The notes under the pieces: generated by a model
Told to the model about the DNA's origin: nothing
The model's database searches: none
What the model saw: the letters and a program-made list of their open reading frames with translations, nothing else
Assembly: GCA_029263275.1 (NCBI GenBank)
Contig: JAJCXU010000587.1
Coordinates: forward strand, 1-6,829
DNA from: Ilumatobacter sp.
GTDB taxonomy: Bacteria; Actinomycetota; Acidimicrobiia; Acidimicrobiales; Ilumatobacteraceae
DNA length: 6,829 bases
Reading direction: 5' to 3'
Shown: positions 1 to 5,382 of the stretch, in pieces
Numbering within the stretch: position 1 is the first letter of the stretch
How the letters are laid out: the number at the start of each line of letters is the position of its first letter
Program-made: the position numbers and the translations under genes

Positions 1-329
1 AGGTTTCCGTCGTAGCGTCCGCCGGTACCGACGGTGTCGATGTGCGACCCCGTCATGACCGGTGCCAATCCGTCGAAGCCGGTCATGCTGGCGACGACGT
101 TGCCGATTCCGTCGATCGAGATCTCGAGGCCGAGGTCGCGCATCCAGGTCACGACGAGATCGCGGCCGGCCTTGTCCTCATCGGTAAGGGCGAGCCGGGC
201 GCATCCGGTCGTGCCGTCGATCGCCCCGATCTCGCCGAGTGCCATCAACCGCGACACGAGCCGGTCACGGTTGATCCGTAGACCTTCGGGCGCACCGGCA
301 GCCGTCCGGTTGGTCGAAGCGGCAATCAC
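1..329 (-). CDS. M20-family Zn-dependent amidase/hydantoinase/carbamoylase, N-terminal part (runs off left edge)
   Basis: This is the N-terminal 109 residues of a binuclear zinc hydrolase of the group that holds allantoate amidohydrolase, beta-ureidopropionase and N-carbamoyl-L-amino-acid hydrolase. These cytoplasmic enzymes hydrolyse the C-N bond of carbamoyl or ureido compounds in purine, pyrimidine or hydantoin breakdown. The family opening INRDRL is at residues 19-24, and the first metal-site block GSHIDTVGTGGRYDG spans 94-108. In it His96 and Asp107 match the first zinc ligand and the bridging aspartate of the family. The remaining ligands lie outside the window, so substrate cannot be told. 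The chosen start is GTG at 329-327: it is the only usual start codon between the upstream stop (354-356) and the conserved INRDRL block. It has no Shine-Dalgarno sequence, but a -10-like hexamer ends 7 nt before it, suggesting a leaderless mRNA. It is divergent from the thiamine-binding gene. Confidence 0.88.
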   Translation of the reverse strand, partial: MIAASTNRTAAGAPEGLRINRDRLVSRLMALGEIGAIDGTTGCARLALTDEDKAGRDLVVTWMRDLGLEISIDGIGNVVASMTGFDGLAPVMTGSHIDTVGTGGRYDGN

Positions 330-336
330 GGGGTGG

Positions 337-367
337 ACAGTACCAAACGAGCTTTACAAAACGTCAA
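337..367 (-). promoter_or_regulatory. Putative promoter of the M20 hydrolase gene, leaderless type
   Basis: Read on the minus strand, TTGACG (367-362, five of six matches to the -35 consensus) is followed by a 19 nt spacer and TACTGT (342-337, TANNNT). Seven bases then lead to the GTG start at 329, so transcription would begin at the start codon itself. The hexamers and spacing are seen directly. Function as a promoter is inferred, and the 19 nt spacer is longer than the usual 17. Confidence 0.45.
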
Positions 368-428
368 GCATCGGCGCTCCGTTCGCGCTGAGTTCGCGGC
401 GCAGTCGCACCGATCACGACGGCCTGGA

Positions 429-434
429 TACTCT
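429..434 (+). promoter_or_regulatory. Putative -10 element of the thiamine-binding gene
   Basis: TACTCT fits TANNNT and ends 6 nt before the ATG at 441, the spacing expected if transcription starts at the A of the start codon. No Shine-Dalgarno sequence lies in front of this ATG. I see no convincing -35 element at 16-19 nt upstream, so the call rests on the hexamer and its position. Confidence 0.33.
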
Positions 435-440
435 GCATTC

Positions 441-677
441 ATGGCCGATGCACATCTCGAAGTCCTGGTAGAGCCGTTCCGCGAGAACGATCCGGGTCCG
501 CACGTTGCAGCGGTCATCGACGCTGCCGCAGCGGCGGGTCTCCAGGCCGACATGGGACCGTTCGCCACCACGATCGACGGTGACGTCGGTCAGCTCGCAG
601 ATGCAGTGGCTGCCATGATTCGCGCCGGTTTCAGCAACGGTGCCAGCGCCTTGCAGATCCGCATCGACGCCGCCTGA
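441..677 (+). CDS. Thiamine-binding protein, YkoF/MTH1187 (DUF77) family
   Basis: This is a 78-residue single-domain protein of the Thiamine_BP (DUF77) family, which has a ferredoxin-like alpha/beta fold. Family members such as B. subtilis YkoF and archaeal MTH1187 bind thiamine or related pyrimidines; others have no proven ligand. Signature parts are a first strand with VLVEPF (8-13), the PGPHVAAVIDAA segment (18-29), the GPFATTIDGD segment (39-48) and a closing strand ALQIRI (70-75). The length matches single-domain members, whereas YkoF is a tandem duplication. The ATG at 441 is chosen because the family begins just before its first strand. An in-frame ATG at 333 would add 36 unrelated residues and run through the divergent promoter region. 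No thiamine transporter or biosynthesis gene is adjacent, so the physiological role is open. Confidence 0.85.
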   Translation: MADAHLEVLVEPFRENDPGPHVAAVIDAAAAAGLQADMGPFATTIDGDVGQLADAVAAMIRAGFSNGASALQIRIDAA

Positions 678-678
678 C

Positions 679-692
679 CGTTCTTCTGAACG
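679..692. terminator. Small hairpin between convergent genes, possible bidirectional terminator
   Basis: CGTTC (679-683), loop TTCT, GAACG (688-692) is a perfect 5 bp stem filling most of the 19 bp between the thiamine-binding stop (677) and the methyltransferase stop (697). There is no T-tract on either side, so intrinsic termination would be weak. The location is the main support. Confidence 0.3.
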
Positions 693-696
693 AGCG

Positions 697-1332
697 CTAG
701 CTGACGCGGGTCAGGATGCGCAGCGAGCCGGTGGCCGAACGTTCGACGAACCGATTCGACTCGATCGCCGGGAGGTAGATCTGCTCGTACGGCGGGCGAC
801 CTCCGTCGGCGGGATCAGGGAACACGTCATGAATCGCGAGCGTTCCGCCGATCGCAACGTGCGGAGTCCACCGCTCGTAGTCGAGACGGGCAGGCTCTTC
901 GCCGTGGCCGCCGTCGATGAACAAGAAGCTCAGCGGGGTGGCCCACGATGTTCCGATCAGCGGGGCTCGGCCGATGAGACCGACGACTGCATCTTCCAGG
1001 TCGGCGTCGTGAATCGTCGCCCGGAAGAACGGCAGCGTGTCCATCTTGCCGATGCGCTCGTCGACCACGTCGGCGTCGTGGTGCGCCCAACCTGACTGGT
1101 TCTCCTCTGACCCACGGTGATGGTCGAGTGCGTAGAGCACCGTGCCCGACCGCTCGGCGACGTCGCCGAGCCAGACGGTCGAGCGCCCGCAGTACGAGCC
1201 CAGTTCGAGCATCGGGAGATCGGGCACCGCGGTGACCGCCTCCATCGCTGCAGCCCAGAGCGCGTCGCCCTCATTTTCAGGCATGAACCCTTTGGTGGCC
1301 AGCGCAAGCGCACGTCTCTGGTCAGCAAGCAT
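697..1332 (-). CDS. Class I SAM-dependent methyltransferase (Methyltransf_24 type)
   Basis: This is a 211-residue Rossmann-fold methyltransferase without signal peptide or membrane segment. Motif I is LELGSYCGRST (42-52), which binds the SAM methionine and ribose. An acidic motif II residue is likely Asp70 in YALDHH. FLFIDGGHGEEPARLDYERW (136-155) with Asp140 and His143, then GGTLAIHDVF (162-171), give the FIDG-H...GG-L-HD pattern typical of Methyltransf_24 and O-methyltransferase-like enzymes, some of which use a metal near these Asp/His residues. The substrate cannot be told. The ATG at 1332 is preferred because the segment before Met17 (DQRRAL...KGFMP) resembles the N-terminus I recall for actinobacterial relatives. 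Met17 (codon at 1284) has an AAAGGG sequence before it but at too close a spacing, so it is the second choice. The gene is divergent from tesB and convergent with the thiamine-binding gene, so it is probably monocistronic. Confidence 0.85.
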   Translation of the reverse strand: MLADQRRALALATKGFMPENEGDALWAAAMEAVTAVPDLPMLELGSYCGRSTVWLGDVAERSGTVLYALDHHRGSEENQSGWAHHDADVVDERIGKMDTLPFFRATIHDADLEDAVVGLIGRAPLIGTSWATPLSFLFIDGGHGEEPARLDYERWTPHVAIGGTLAIHDVFPDPADGGRPPYEQIYLPAIESNRFVERSATGSLRILTRVS

Positions 1333-1350
1333 GTGTGTCAGTCAACCGGA

Positions 1351-1380
1351 TCGCCCGGCCGAGCGCAGCAATTCGGGCGA
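1351..1380. repeat. 7 bp perfect inverted repeat upstream of the methyltransferase
   Basis: TCGCCCG (1351-1357) and CGGGCGA (1374-1380) are perfect inverse complements separated by 16 bases. The right end of the methyltransferase gene (1332) is 18 bases away. The repeat could be an operator or a leader hairpin for that gene; no regulator gene is adjacent to support either. Confidence 0.4.
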
Positions 1381-1395
1381 CAGCATTCACCAATC

Positions 1396-1420
1396 GTCCG
1401 ACTGAATGATCGAGTCGGGC
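1396..1420. repeat. 8 bp inverted repeat with one G-T mismatch, overlapping a second repeat
   Basis: GTCCGACT (1396-1403) and AGTCGGGC (1413-1420) pair over eight positions with one G-U wobble and a 9-base loop. The left half overlaps the CATTCA/TGAATG repeat (1384-1408), so the two structures are mutually exclusive if they form in RNA. It is the longest stem in the tesB/methyltransferase gap. Confidence 0.35.
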
Positions 1421-1523
1421 TGCGGGCCGGTCGACATGGAGCCGCCGGAGGGGTGGTCGACAGCAACTGGCCGGTGGAACCGGCGTCCGCTTCTGCACCA
1501 ATGCATGGCAATATTGGCGTGGC

Positions 1524-2420
1524 ATGACCCACAACGCGGCGAACGACCCGAACCCTGAAGACCACCAGGCCGCGCTCGACGACTTGGTGCAATTGCTCGA
1601 CCTCGAGGTGATCGAGGTCAACATCTTCCGCGGCGCATCAACCGACGAGAATCGTCAACGCGTCTTCGGCGGCCAGGTCGCCGGCCAAGCACTCGTGGCC
1701 GCTGCTCGCACGATCGAGGAACCCGGGCGAATGGTGCACTCCCTCCACGCCTACTTCCTGCGTCCCGGCGATCCGAAGACTCCGATTCTGTACGAGGTCG
1801 ATCGCATCCGCGACGGGCGCAGCTTCGCCACTCGACGCGTCGTGGCCATCCAACACGGCAAGGCGATCTTCAACCTGCAGGCAAGCTTCCACAACGAAGA
1901 GCCTGGCCCTGACCACCAGGTCGACATGCCGACCGGCCTGGCCAGTGCTGAATCACTGCCCGACTTCAAGACGCGGATGGCACCGTACGCCGACCAGATC
2001 GGCGACTGGTACGACCGTCCGCGACCGATCGACGTGCGCTATGTCAACGGTGATCCGATGATGCGCAAGGGAAATCCGTCATCGACCCAGCAGGTCTGGC
2101 TACGCGCCAACGGAGAGCTCCCCGACGATCCAGTGCTCCATGCCTGCATCGTCACGTATGCAAGCGACATGACACTGCTCGACACCACCGTGCTCCCCTT
2201 CGGATTGGCGTGGGACAGCCCGGGCATGCAGATGGCGAGTCTCGACCACGCGATGTGGTTCCACCGTCCGTTCCGCGCCGACGAATGGCTGCTCTACGAC
2301 CAAGTTGCACAGAGCACCGCGTCAGCGCGCGGCTTGGCCCGCGGGTCGATCTTCACCTCCGAAGGCCAGCTCGCCATCAGCGTCGTCCAGGAGGGACTCA
2401 CGCGCGTGGGCCGATCATGA
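1524..2420 (+). CDS. tesB: Acyl-CoA thioesterase II
   Basis: This is a cytoplasmic double-hotdog thioesterase that hydrolyses acyl-CoA to free fatty acid and CoA, usually in fatty-acid turnover. At 298 residues it is close to E. coli TesB (286). The N-terminal hotdog carries RVFGGQVAGQALVAA (46-60) and HSLHAYFLRPGDP (72-84). The C-terminal hotdog carries ASDM (213-216), the SLDHAMWFHRPF block (239-250) and ISVVQEGL (285-292). Asp215, Ser239 and Gln289 align with the E. coli catalytic set Asp204, Thr228 and Gln278; the Thr-to-Ser change keeps the hydroxyl. The ATG at 1524 has no Shine-Dalgarno sequence and only a poor -10 match (TATTGG) 6 nt before it. Its stop overlaps the start of the next gene by ATGA, so the two are very probably co-transcribed and translationally coupled. 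Confidence 0.95.
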   Translation: MTHNAANDPNPEDHQAALDDLVQLLDLEVIEVNIFRGASTDENRQRVFGGQVAGQALVAAARTIEEPGRMVHSLHAYFLRPGDPKTPILYEVDRIRDGRSFATRRVVAIQHGKAIFNLQASFHNEEPGPDHQVDMPTGLASAESLPDFKTRMAPYADQIGDWYDRPRPIDVRYVNGDPMMRKGNPSSTQQVWLRANGELPDDPVLHACIVTYASDMTLLDTTVLPFGLAWDSPGMQMASLDHAMWFHRPFRADEWLLYDQVAQSTASARGLARGSIFTSEGQLAISVVQEGLTRVGRS

Positions 2421-3781
2421 GCCGCCGGGTTGCCAGCGGTGCCGTGCTCGGCGCCGCTCTGCTCGTCGCTGCATGTGGCGGCAGTAGCGATGGCGACAGC
2501 TCGGGGGCTAATCCGACGAACGATCCATCGGCGACGTTTGCCACGGTGCCTGCGGACACACCCTCCGACACGGTGGCACCGACCGACACCGAGTCGACCG
2601 TCACCGAGCTGGCAACCCCCACGACGATCCCGCTCGAACCGTCGGGAAACATCGACCTCCCCACCGCTTCACCTGAAGAACTCGCAACCGGCCCGTCCAC
2701 CACCGTGCCGACCGGCCCACTGCCGATTCCAGCTGTCGCGCTGGTCGAAGTCGCCCAATTCGACTCGCCCGTCGAACTCACGACTCGTCCCGATGATGTC
2801 CGGAGTTTTGTCGTCGAGCAGGGCGGGCGCATCCTCGCTGTCGACGACCTGTCTGCCGACATCGTGCTCGACATCGGCGGACTCATCACCGCCGACGGCG
2901 AGCAAGGGCTGTTGGGCGCAGCCTTCGACCCCGCAGCAGATCGCGCCTACGTCCACTACAGCAACCGCTCGGGTGACACTGTGCTCGACGAGTACGCGAT
3001 CGACCCCGTCACCGCGATCTTCGATCTTGCATCCCGGCGAGAAGTCCTCTCCGTCGAGCAGCCATTCGCCAATCACAACGGCGGCGAGTTGACCTTCGGC
3101 CCCGATGGCTTTCTGTACCTCGGGCTCGGCGACGGCGGGGCAGCCAACGACCCCGATCGCAACTCCCTGGCATTGTCGAGTCGCCTCGGCAAGGTCTTGC
3201 GGATCGATCCACAGCCCACCGCCAATGCCTCATTCGCGATCCCGCCAGACAACCCGTTCGTTGATGTCGAAGGCGCGGACCCCGCCATCTGGGCGCTCGG
3301 CTTGCGCAATCCGTGGAAGTTCTCGTTCGACTCGCTCACCGGCGACCTGTGGATCGCCGACGTCGGCCAAGGCGACGTCGAAGAGATCGACTTCGCACCG
3401 GCGATCAACGGTCTCGGGGCCGGCAAGGGATTGTCGTTCGGGTGGAGTGCCTTCGAGGGATCCGACCGGTTCAACACTGATCAGGACGAGATCGGCCACA
3501 CCGCTCCCGTGGTCGAGTACTCACACGACGACGGCGACTGCTCGGTCAGTGGCGGCGCTGTCTACCGCGGCGACGTCGTTGCTGATCTGTTCGGCTGGTA
3601 CGTCTACGGCGACTTCTGCTCTGGACGCATCTGGGGGTACGACCCCACTTCTCAGCCGGGCGCCCCGATCATCGTCGAACTCGCCGAACTCGGTCAGCTC
3701 GCTGCCATCGCCGTCGGCGGCGAAGGCGACCTGTTCGCCGTGAGCACCGCCGGCACGGTCAGCCGCTTCGCCCCAGCCTGA
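2417..3781 (+). CDS. Exported lipoprotein of the PQQ-dependent sugar dehydrogenase (sGDH-like) beta-propeller family
   Basis: This 454-residue precursor begins with an Arg-rich stretch and a hydrophobic core ending in the lipobox LVAAC, so Cys20 is the predicted lipidated residue and the protein sits on the outer face of the membrane. Residues 21-105 are a low-complexity Thr/Ser/Pro/Asp-rich linker. From about 107 to the end lies a six-bladed propeller of the GSDH/HHIP type: GEQGLLGAAFDP (161-172), ANHNGGELTFGPDG (218-231), RLGKVLRIDP (256-265), GLRNPWKFSFD (295-305) and LSFGWSAFEG (339-348). His220 and Arg297-Asn298 match the catalytic His144 and PQQ-contacting Arg228-Asn229 of Acinetobacter sGDH. 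Cys375 and Cys401 could form a disulfide. The ATG at 2417 is chosen for the signal peptide and its ATGA overlap with tesB. Substrate is unknown, and true PQQ use is not proven: many relatives are uncharacterised and no PQQ synthesis gene is nearby. Confidence 0.88.
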   Translation: MSRRVASGAVLGAALLVAACGGSSDGDSSGANPTNDPSATFATVPADTPSDTVAPTDTESTVTELATPTTIPLEPSGNIDLPTASPEELATGPSTTVPTGPLPIPAVALVEVAQFDSPVELTTRPDDVRSFVVEQGGRILAVDDLSADIVLDIGGLITADGEQGLLGAAFDPAADRAYVHYSNRSGDTVLDEYAIDPVTAIFDLASRREVLSVEQPFANHNGGELTFGPDGFLYLGLGDGGAANDPDRNSLALSSRLGKVLRIDPQPTANASFAIPPDNPFVDVEGADPAIWALGLRNPWKFSFDSLTGDLWIADVGQGDVEEIDFAPAINGLGAGKGLSFGWSAFEGSDRFNTDQDEIGHTAPVVEYSHDDGDCSVSGGAVYRGDVVADLFGWYVYGDFCSGRIWGYDPTSQPGAPIIVELAELGQLAAIAVGGEGDLFAVSTAGTVSRFAPA

Positions 3782-3842
3782 TCAATCCGTTGTGTCCGAA
3801 GTTCTGCGGACCGTCCGTAGAAACCGCGGCGTAAACGAGAGG
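3782..3842. terminator. Convergent gap with short nested inverted repeats, possible bidirectional terminator
   Basis: Between the lipoprotein stop and the RNB stop, GTCCG (3794-3798), CGGAC (3807-3811) and GTCCG (3813-3817) can pair in two alternative ways. The 3794-3811 version makes a 5 bp stem with an 8-base loop. No T-tract follows on either strand. Position between converging genes is the main reason for the call. Confidence 0.28.
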
Positions 3843-5261
3843 TCAGCCGACGCGTTCGAAGTCGACGCGACGCTCGATGGGGTCGGCATTGACCAATTTG
3901 ACCTGGATGTCATCGCCCGGGTCGACGCGACGCGCCACGACGCGCGCCACGATTGCCGGGTCGCACAGCTGGATCCGGGCGCCGCGGTCGTCTTCGTCGG
4001 TGACCACTGCGTCGAACACTTCGCCTTCTCGCCCATGCAGCACGATGGCTTCGGCGAGGTCGATGGCGGCTCGATCAACGCGGTTCGCACGGCTGTCGCC
4101 TTGACGCATTGCCTGGGGCAGGTCGGTGAAGGCCTGTTCGGTCTGCTCTGGCACCCGGTCGCCATTCGCGACGGACAGCGCCGCTTCGATCACGTAACGG
4201 TCAGCCAGTCGACGCAGCGGCGCGGTGACGTGGCTGTAGGTGGCAGCGACGGCGGCATGCCACGGCTTCACGTCGGGGTCGAATGGCTCATATGAGGCGC
4301 CTCCGCTCGCGCGCCTGACGGAGAGCTGAAACGCCGAGGTCTTCGGTTCGCCGGCTGGCAGCGACTTCTCGAAGTCCGACAGCGACTGGCCCTTCGGCCA
4401 ATCGAGTCCGAACGCCCGGGCGCTGTGGCGAAGCCGCCCAATGCGGCGCTCGTCGACCGCGGGCATCGTCCGGAACAGCCCGGTGCCAGCCGCGTGCAGT
4501 GCATCGGCGACGGCCATGTTGGTGGCGAGCGACATCGCGGCGTTCTGATTCTCCGCATCGTTTCGTGGACGGAACCTCAGATCGAACCCCGGTACTCCGT
4601 CATGCTCGACCCGAACGACTTCCTGCTCGGGCATCTGGATTCGGTCGGCACCGCGAGTCCGCTCACCGATCTCGAAGCGGCGCGCCAGTTCAGGAAACGC
4701 GGGTGGTAGGTCGGCCGGTGTCACCGTGGAGTACGCGAGCTTGGCTCGGTTGCGAATCAGCGCTCGTTCGACACCATCGAGGCTGACCGACCCGTCCGGC
4801 GCAATTCGAACGATGAACACGACCGCCGGCTTGGGCGCACCGGGCAGCAACGATCCTGCGTCTTCAGCGATTCGCGGCGGATGCAATCCAACGCGATCAT
4901 GCGGCATGTAGACCGTGACGCCACGCTTCCAGGCCTCGCGATCAATCGGGTCGCCGTGGCGGACAAACCAGCCGACGTCGGCAATGGCATAGCGCAGGAC
5001 CACATCGGCGTCGTCGCCCGGGCCGGCCATTTCGACCGCGAACGCTTGGTCGAGGTCGGTGCTACTTGCCGGGTCGAGTGTCAAGAACTCGACATCGGTC
5101 CGATCGACGTGCGGCGAGTCAGAGCCGCCGAGTGGACGATTCGCCGCGACCTCGGCGGCTTCCAACACCTCGGGCGGGAAGCTCTTCGGCACGTCGAATT
5201 CGTCGATGAGCTGAGCAAACCCGTCGCGATAGTCGTCAAGCATCTCCGAGGCCAACCGCAT
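3843..5261 (-). CDS. RNB-domain exoribonuclease (RNase II/R superfamily), compact form
   Basis: This is a 472-residue 3'-to-5' exoribonuclease-like protein for RNA turnover. The catalytic block LTLDPASSTDLDQAF (60-74) gives Asp63, Asp69 and Asp71 at the RNase II metal-site spacing; the fourth aspartate is Gln72, a form I recall in actinobacterial members. AIADVGWFVRHGDPID (92-107), YMPHDRVGLHPP (118-129) and YSHVTAPLRRLADRYV (342-357) match later RNB motifs. A C-terminal OB/S1-like region follows from about 412. The N-terminal cold-shock domains of RNase II (644 aa) and RNase R (813 aa) are missing. The ATG at 5261 is preferred: the frame stays open to 5438, inside mreB, but the extra N-terminus looks unrelated to the family. 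A TATGGT hexamer ends 8 nt before this ATG and no Shine-Dalgarno is seen. It lies 121 bp downstream of mreB on the same strand and could be read through from it. Confidence 0.88.
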   Translation of the reverse strand: MRLASEMLDDYRDGFAQLIDEFDVPKSFPPEVLEAAEVAANRPLGGSDSPHVDRTDVEFLTLDPASSTDLDQAFAVEMAGPGDDADVVLRYAIADVGWFVRHGDPIDREAWKRGVTVYMPHDRVGLHPPRIAEDAGSLLPGAPKPAVVFIVRIAPDGSVSLDGVERALIRNRAKLAYSTVTPADLPPAFPELARRFEIGERTRGADRIQMPEQEVVRVEHDGVPGFDLRFRPRNDAENQNAAMSLATNMAVADALHAAGTGLFRTMPAVDERRIGRLRHSARAFGLDWPKGQSLSDFEKSLPAGEPKTSAFQLSVRRASGGASYEPFDPDVKPWHAAVAATYSHVTAPLRRLADRYVIEAALSVANGDRVPEQTEQAFTDLPQAMRQGDSRANRVDRAAIDLAEAIVLHGREGEVFDAVVTDEDDRGARIQLCDPAIVARVVARRVDPGDDIQVKLVNADPIERRVDFERVG

Positions 5262-5341
5262 GCCGCGTGACCATACGCCAGCATCGCCCGCTTCGCTGAG
5301 ATGTCTCCGCCACCGTCCATGCCGAAATATGTTGCGAGAGT

Positions 5342-5354
5342 GCCCTGTCAGGGC
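5342..5354. promoter_or_regulatory. 13 bp palindrome in the mreB-RNB gap
   Basis: GCCCTG-T-CAGGGC is a perfect 6 bp inverted repeat around one base, 28 bp past the mreB stop and 80 bp before the RNB start. The central spacing suits a protein-binding site better than an RNA hairpin. On the minus strand it contains CTGACA (5351-5346), a possible -35, with TATTTC (5329-5324) 16 nt further on as a poor -10. It could therefore be an operator over an RNB promoter or a weak mreB terminator. Confidence 0.28.
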
Positions 5355-5382
5355 CACCTCACCACGAATTTTGGAGAATAGG

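Larger units (their letters stand above)
1333..1523. other. 191 bp divergent intergenic region rich in inverted repeats
   Basis: No gene is supported here. The region holds several inverted repeats: TCGCCCG/CGGGCGA (1351-1357 and 1374-1380), CATTCA/TGAATG (1384-1389 and 1403-1408), CCGACT/AGTCGG (1398-1403 and 1413-1418), GCCGGT/ACCGGC (1470-1475 and 1479-1484) and CCAAT/ATTGG (1498-1502 and 1513-1517). An 8 bp direct repeat GGTCGACA occurs at 1429-1436 and 1455-1462. I could not recognise a clear -35/-10 pair for either flanking gene; TATTGG at 1512-1517 is only a weak -10 match before tesB. High GC makes some of these repeats likely by chance. Confidence 0.5.

Noticed and set aside
333..440. 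Upstream in-frame ATG extending the thiamine-binding protein by 36 residues
   Set aside because: The extension is Arg/Ser-rich and unrelated to the family, and it would cover the divergent hydrolase promoter.
1436..1559. Short plus-strand frame of about 40 codons before tesB, starting at ATG 1436
   Set aside because: It overlaps the tesB start out of frame, has no family resemblance, and its length is within chance.
2210..2416. 69-codon N-terminal extension of the lipoprotein frame
   Set aside because: It lies inside tesB in another frame; the signal peptide and lipobox start exactly at the ATG at 2417.
3792..4295. 167-codon plus-strand frame after the lipoprotein gene
   Set aside because: It lies opposite the clear C-terminal part of the RNB gene and resembles no family.
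5081..5320. 79-codon minus-strand frame starting at ATG 5320
   Set aside because: It runs out of frame through the RNB N-terminal coding region and has no recognisable motif.
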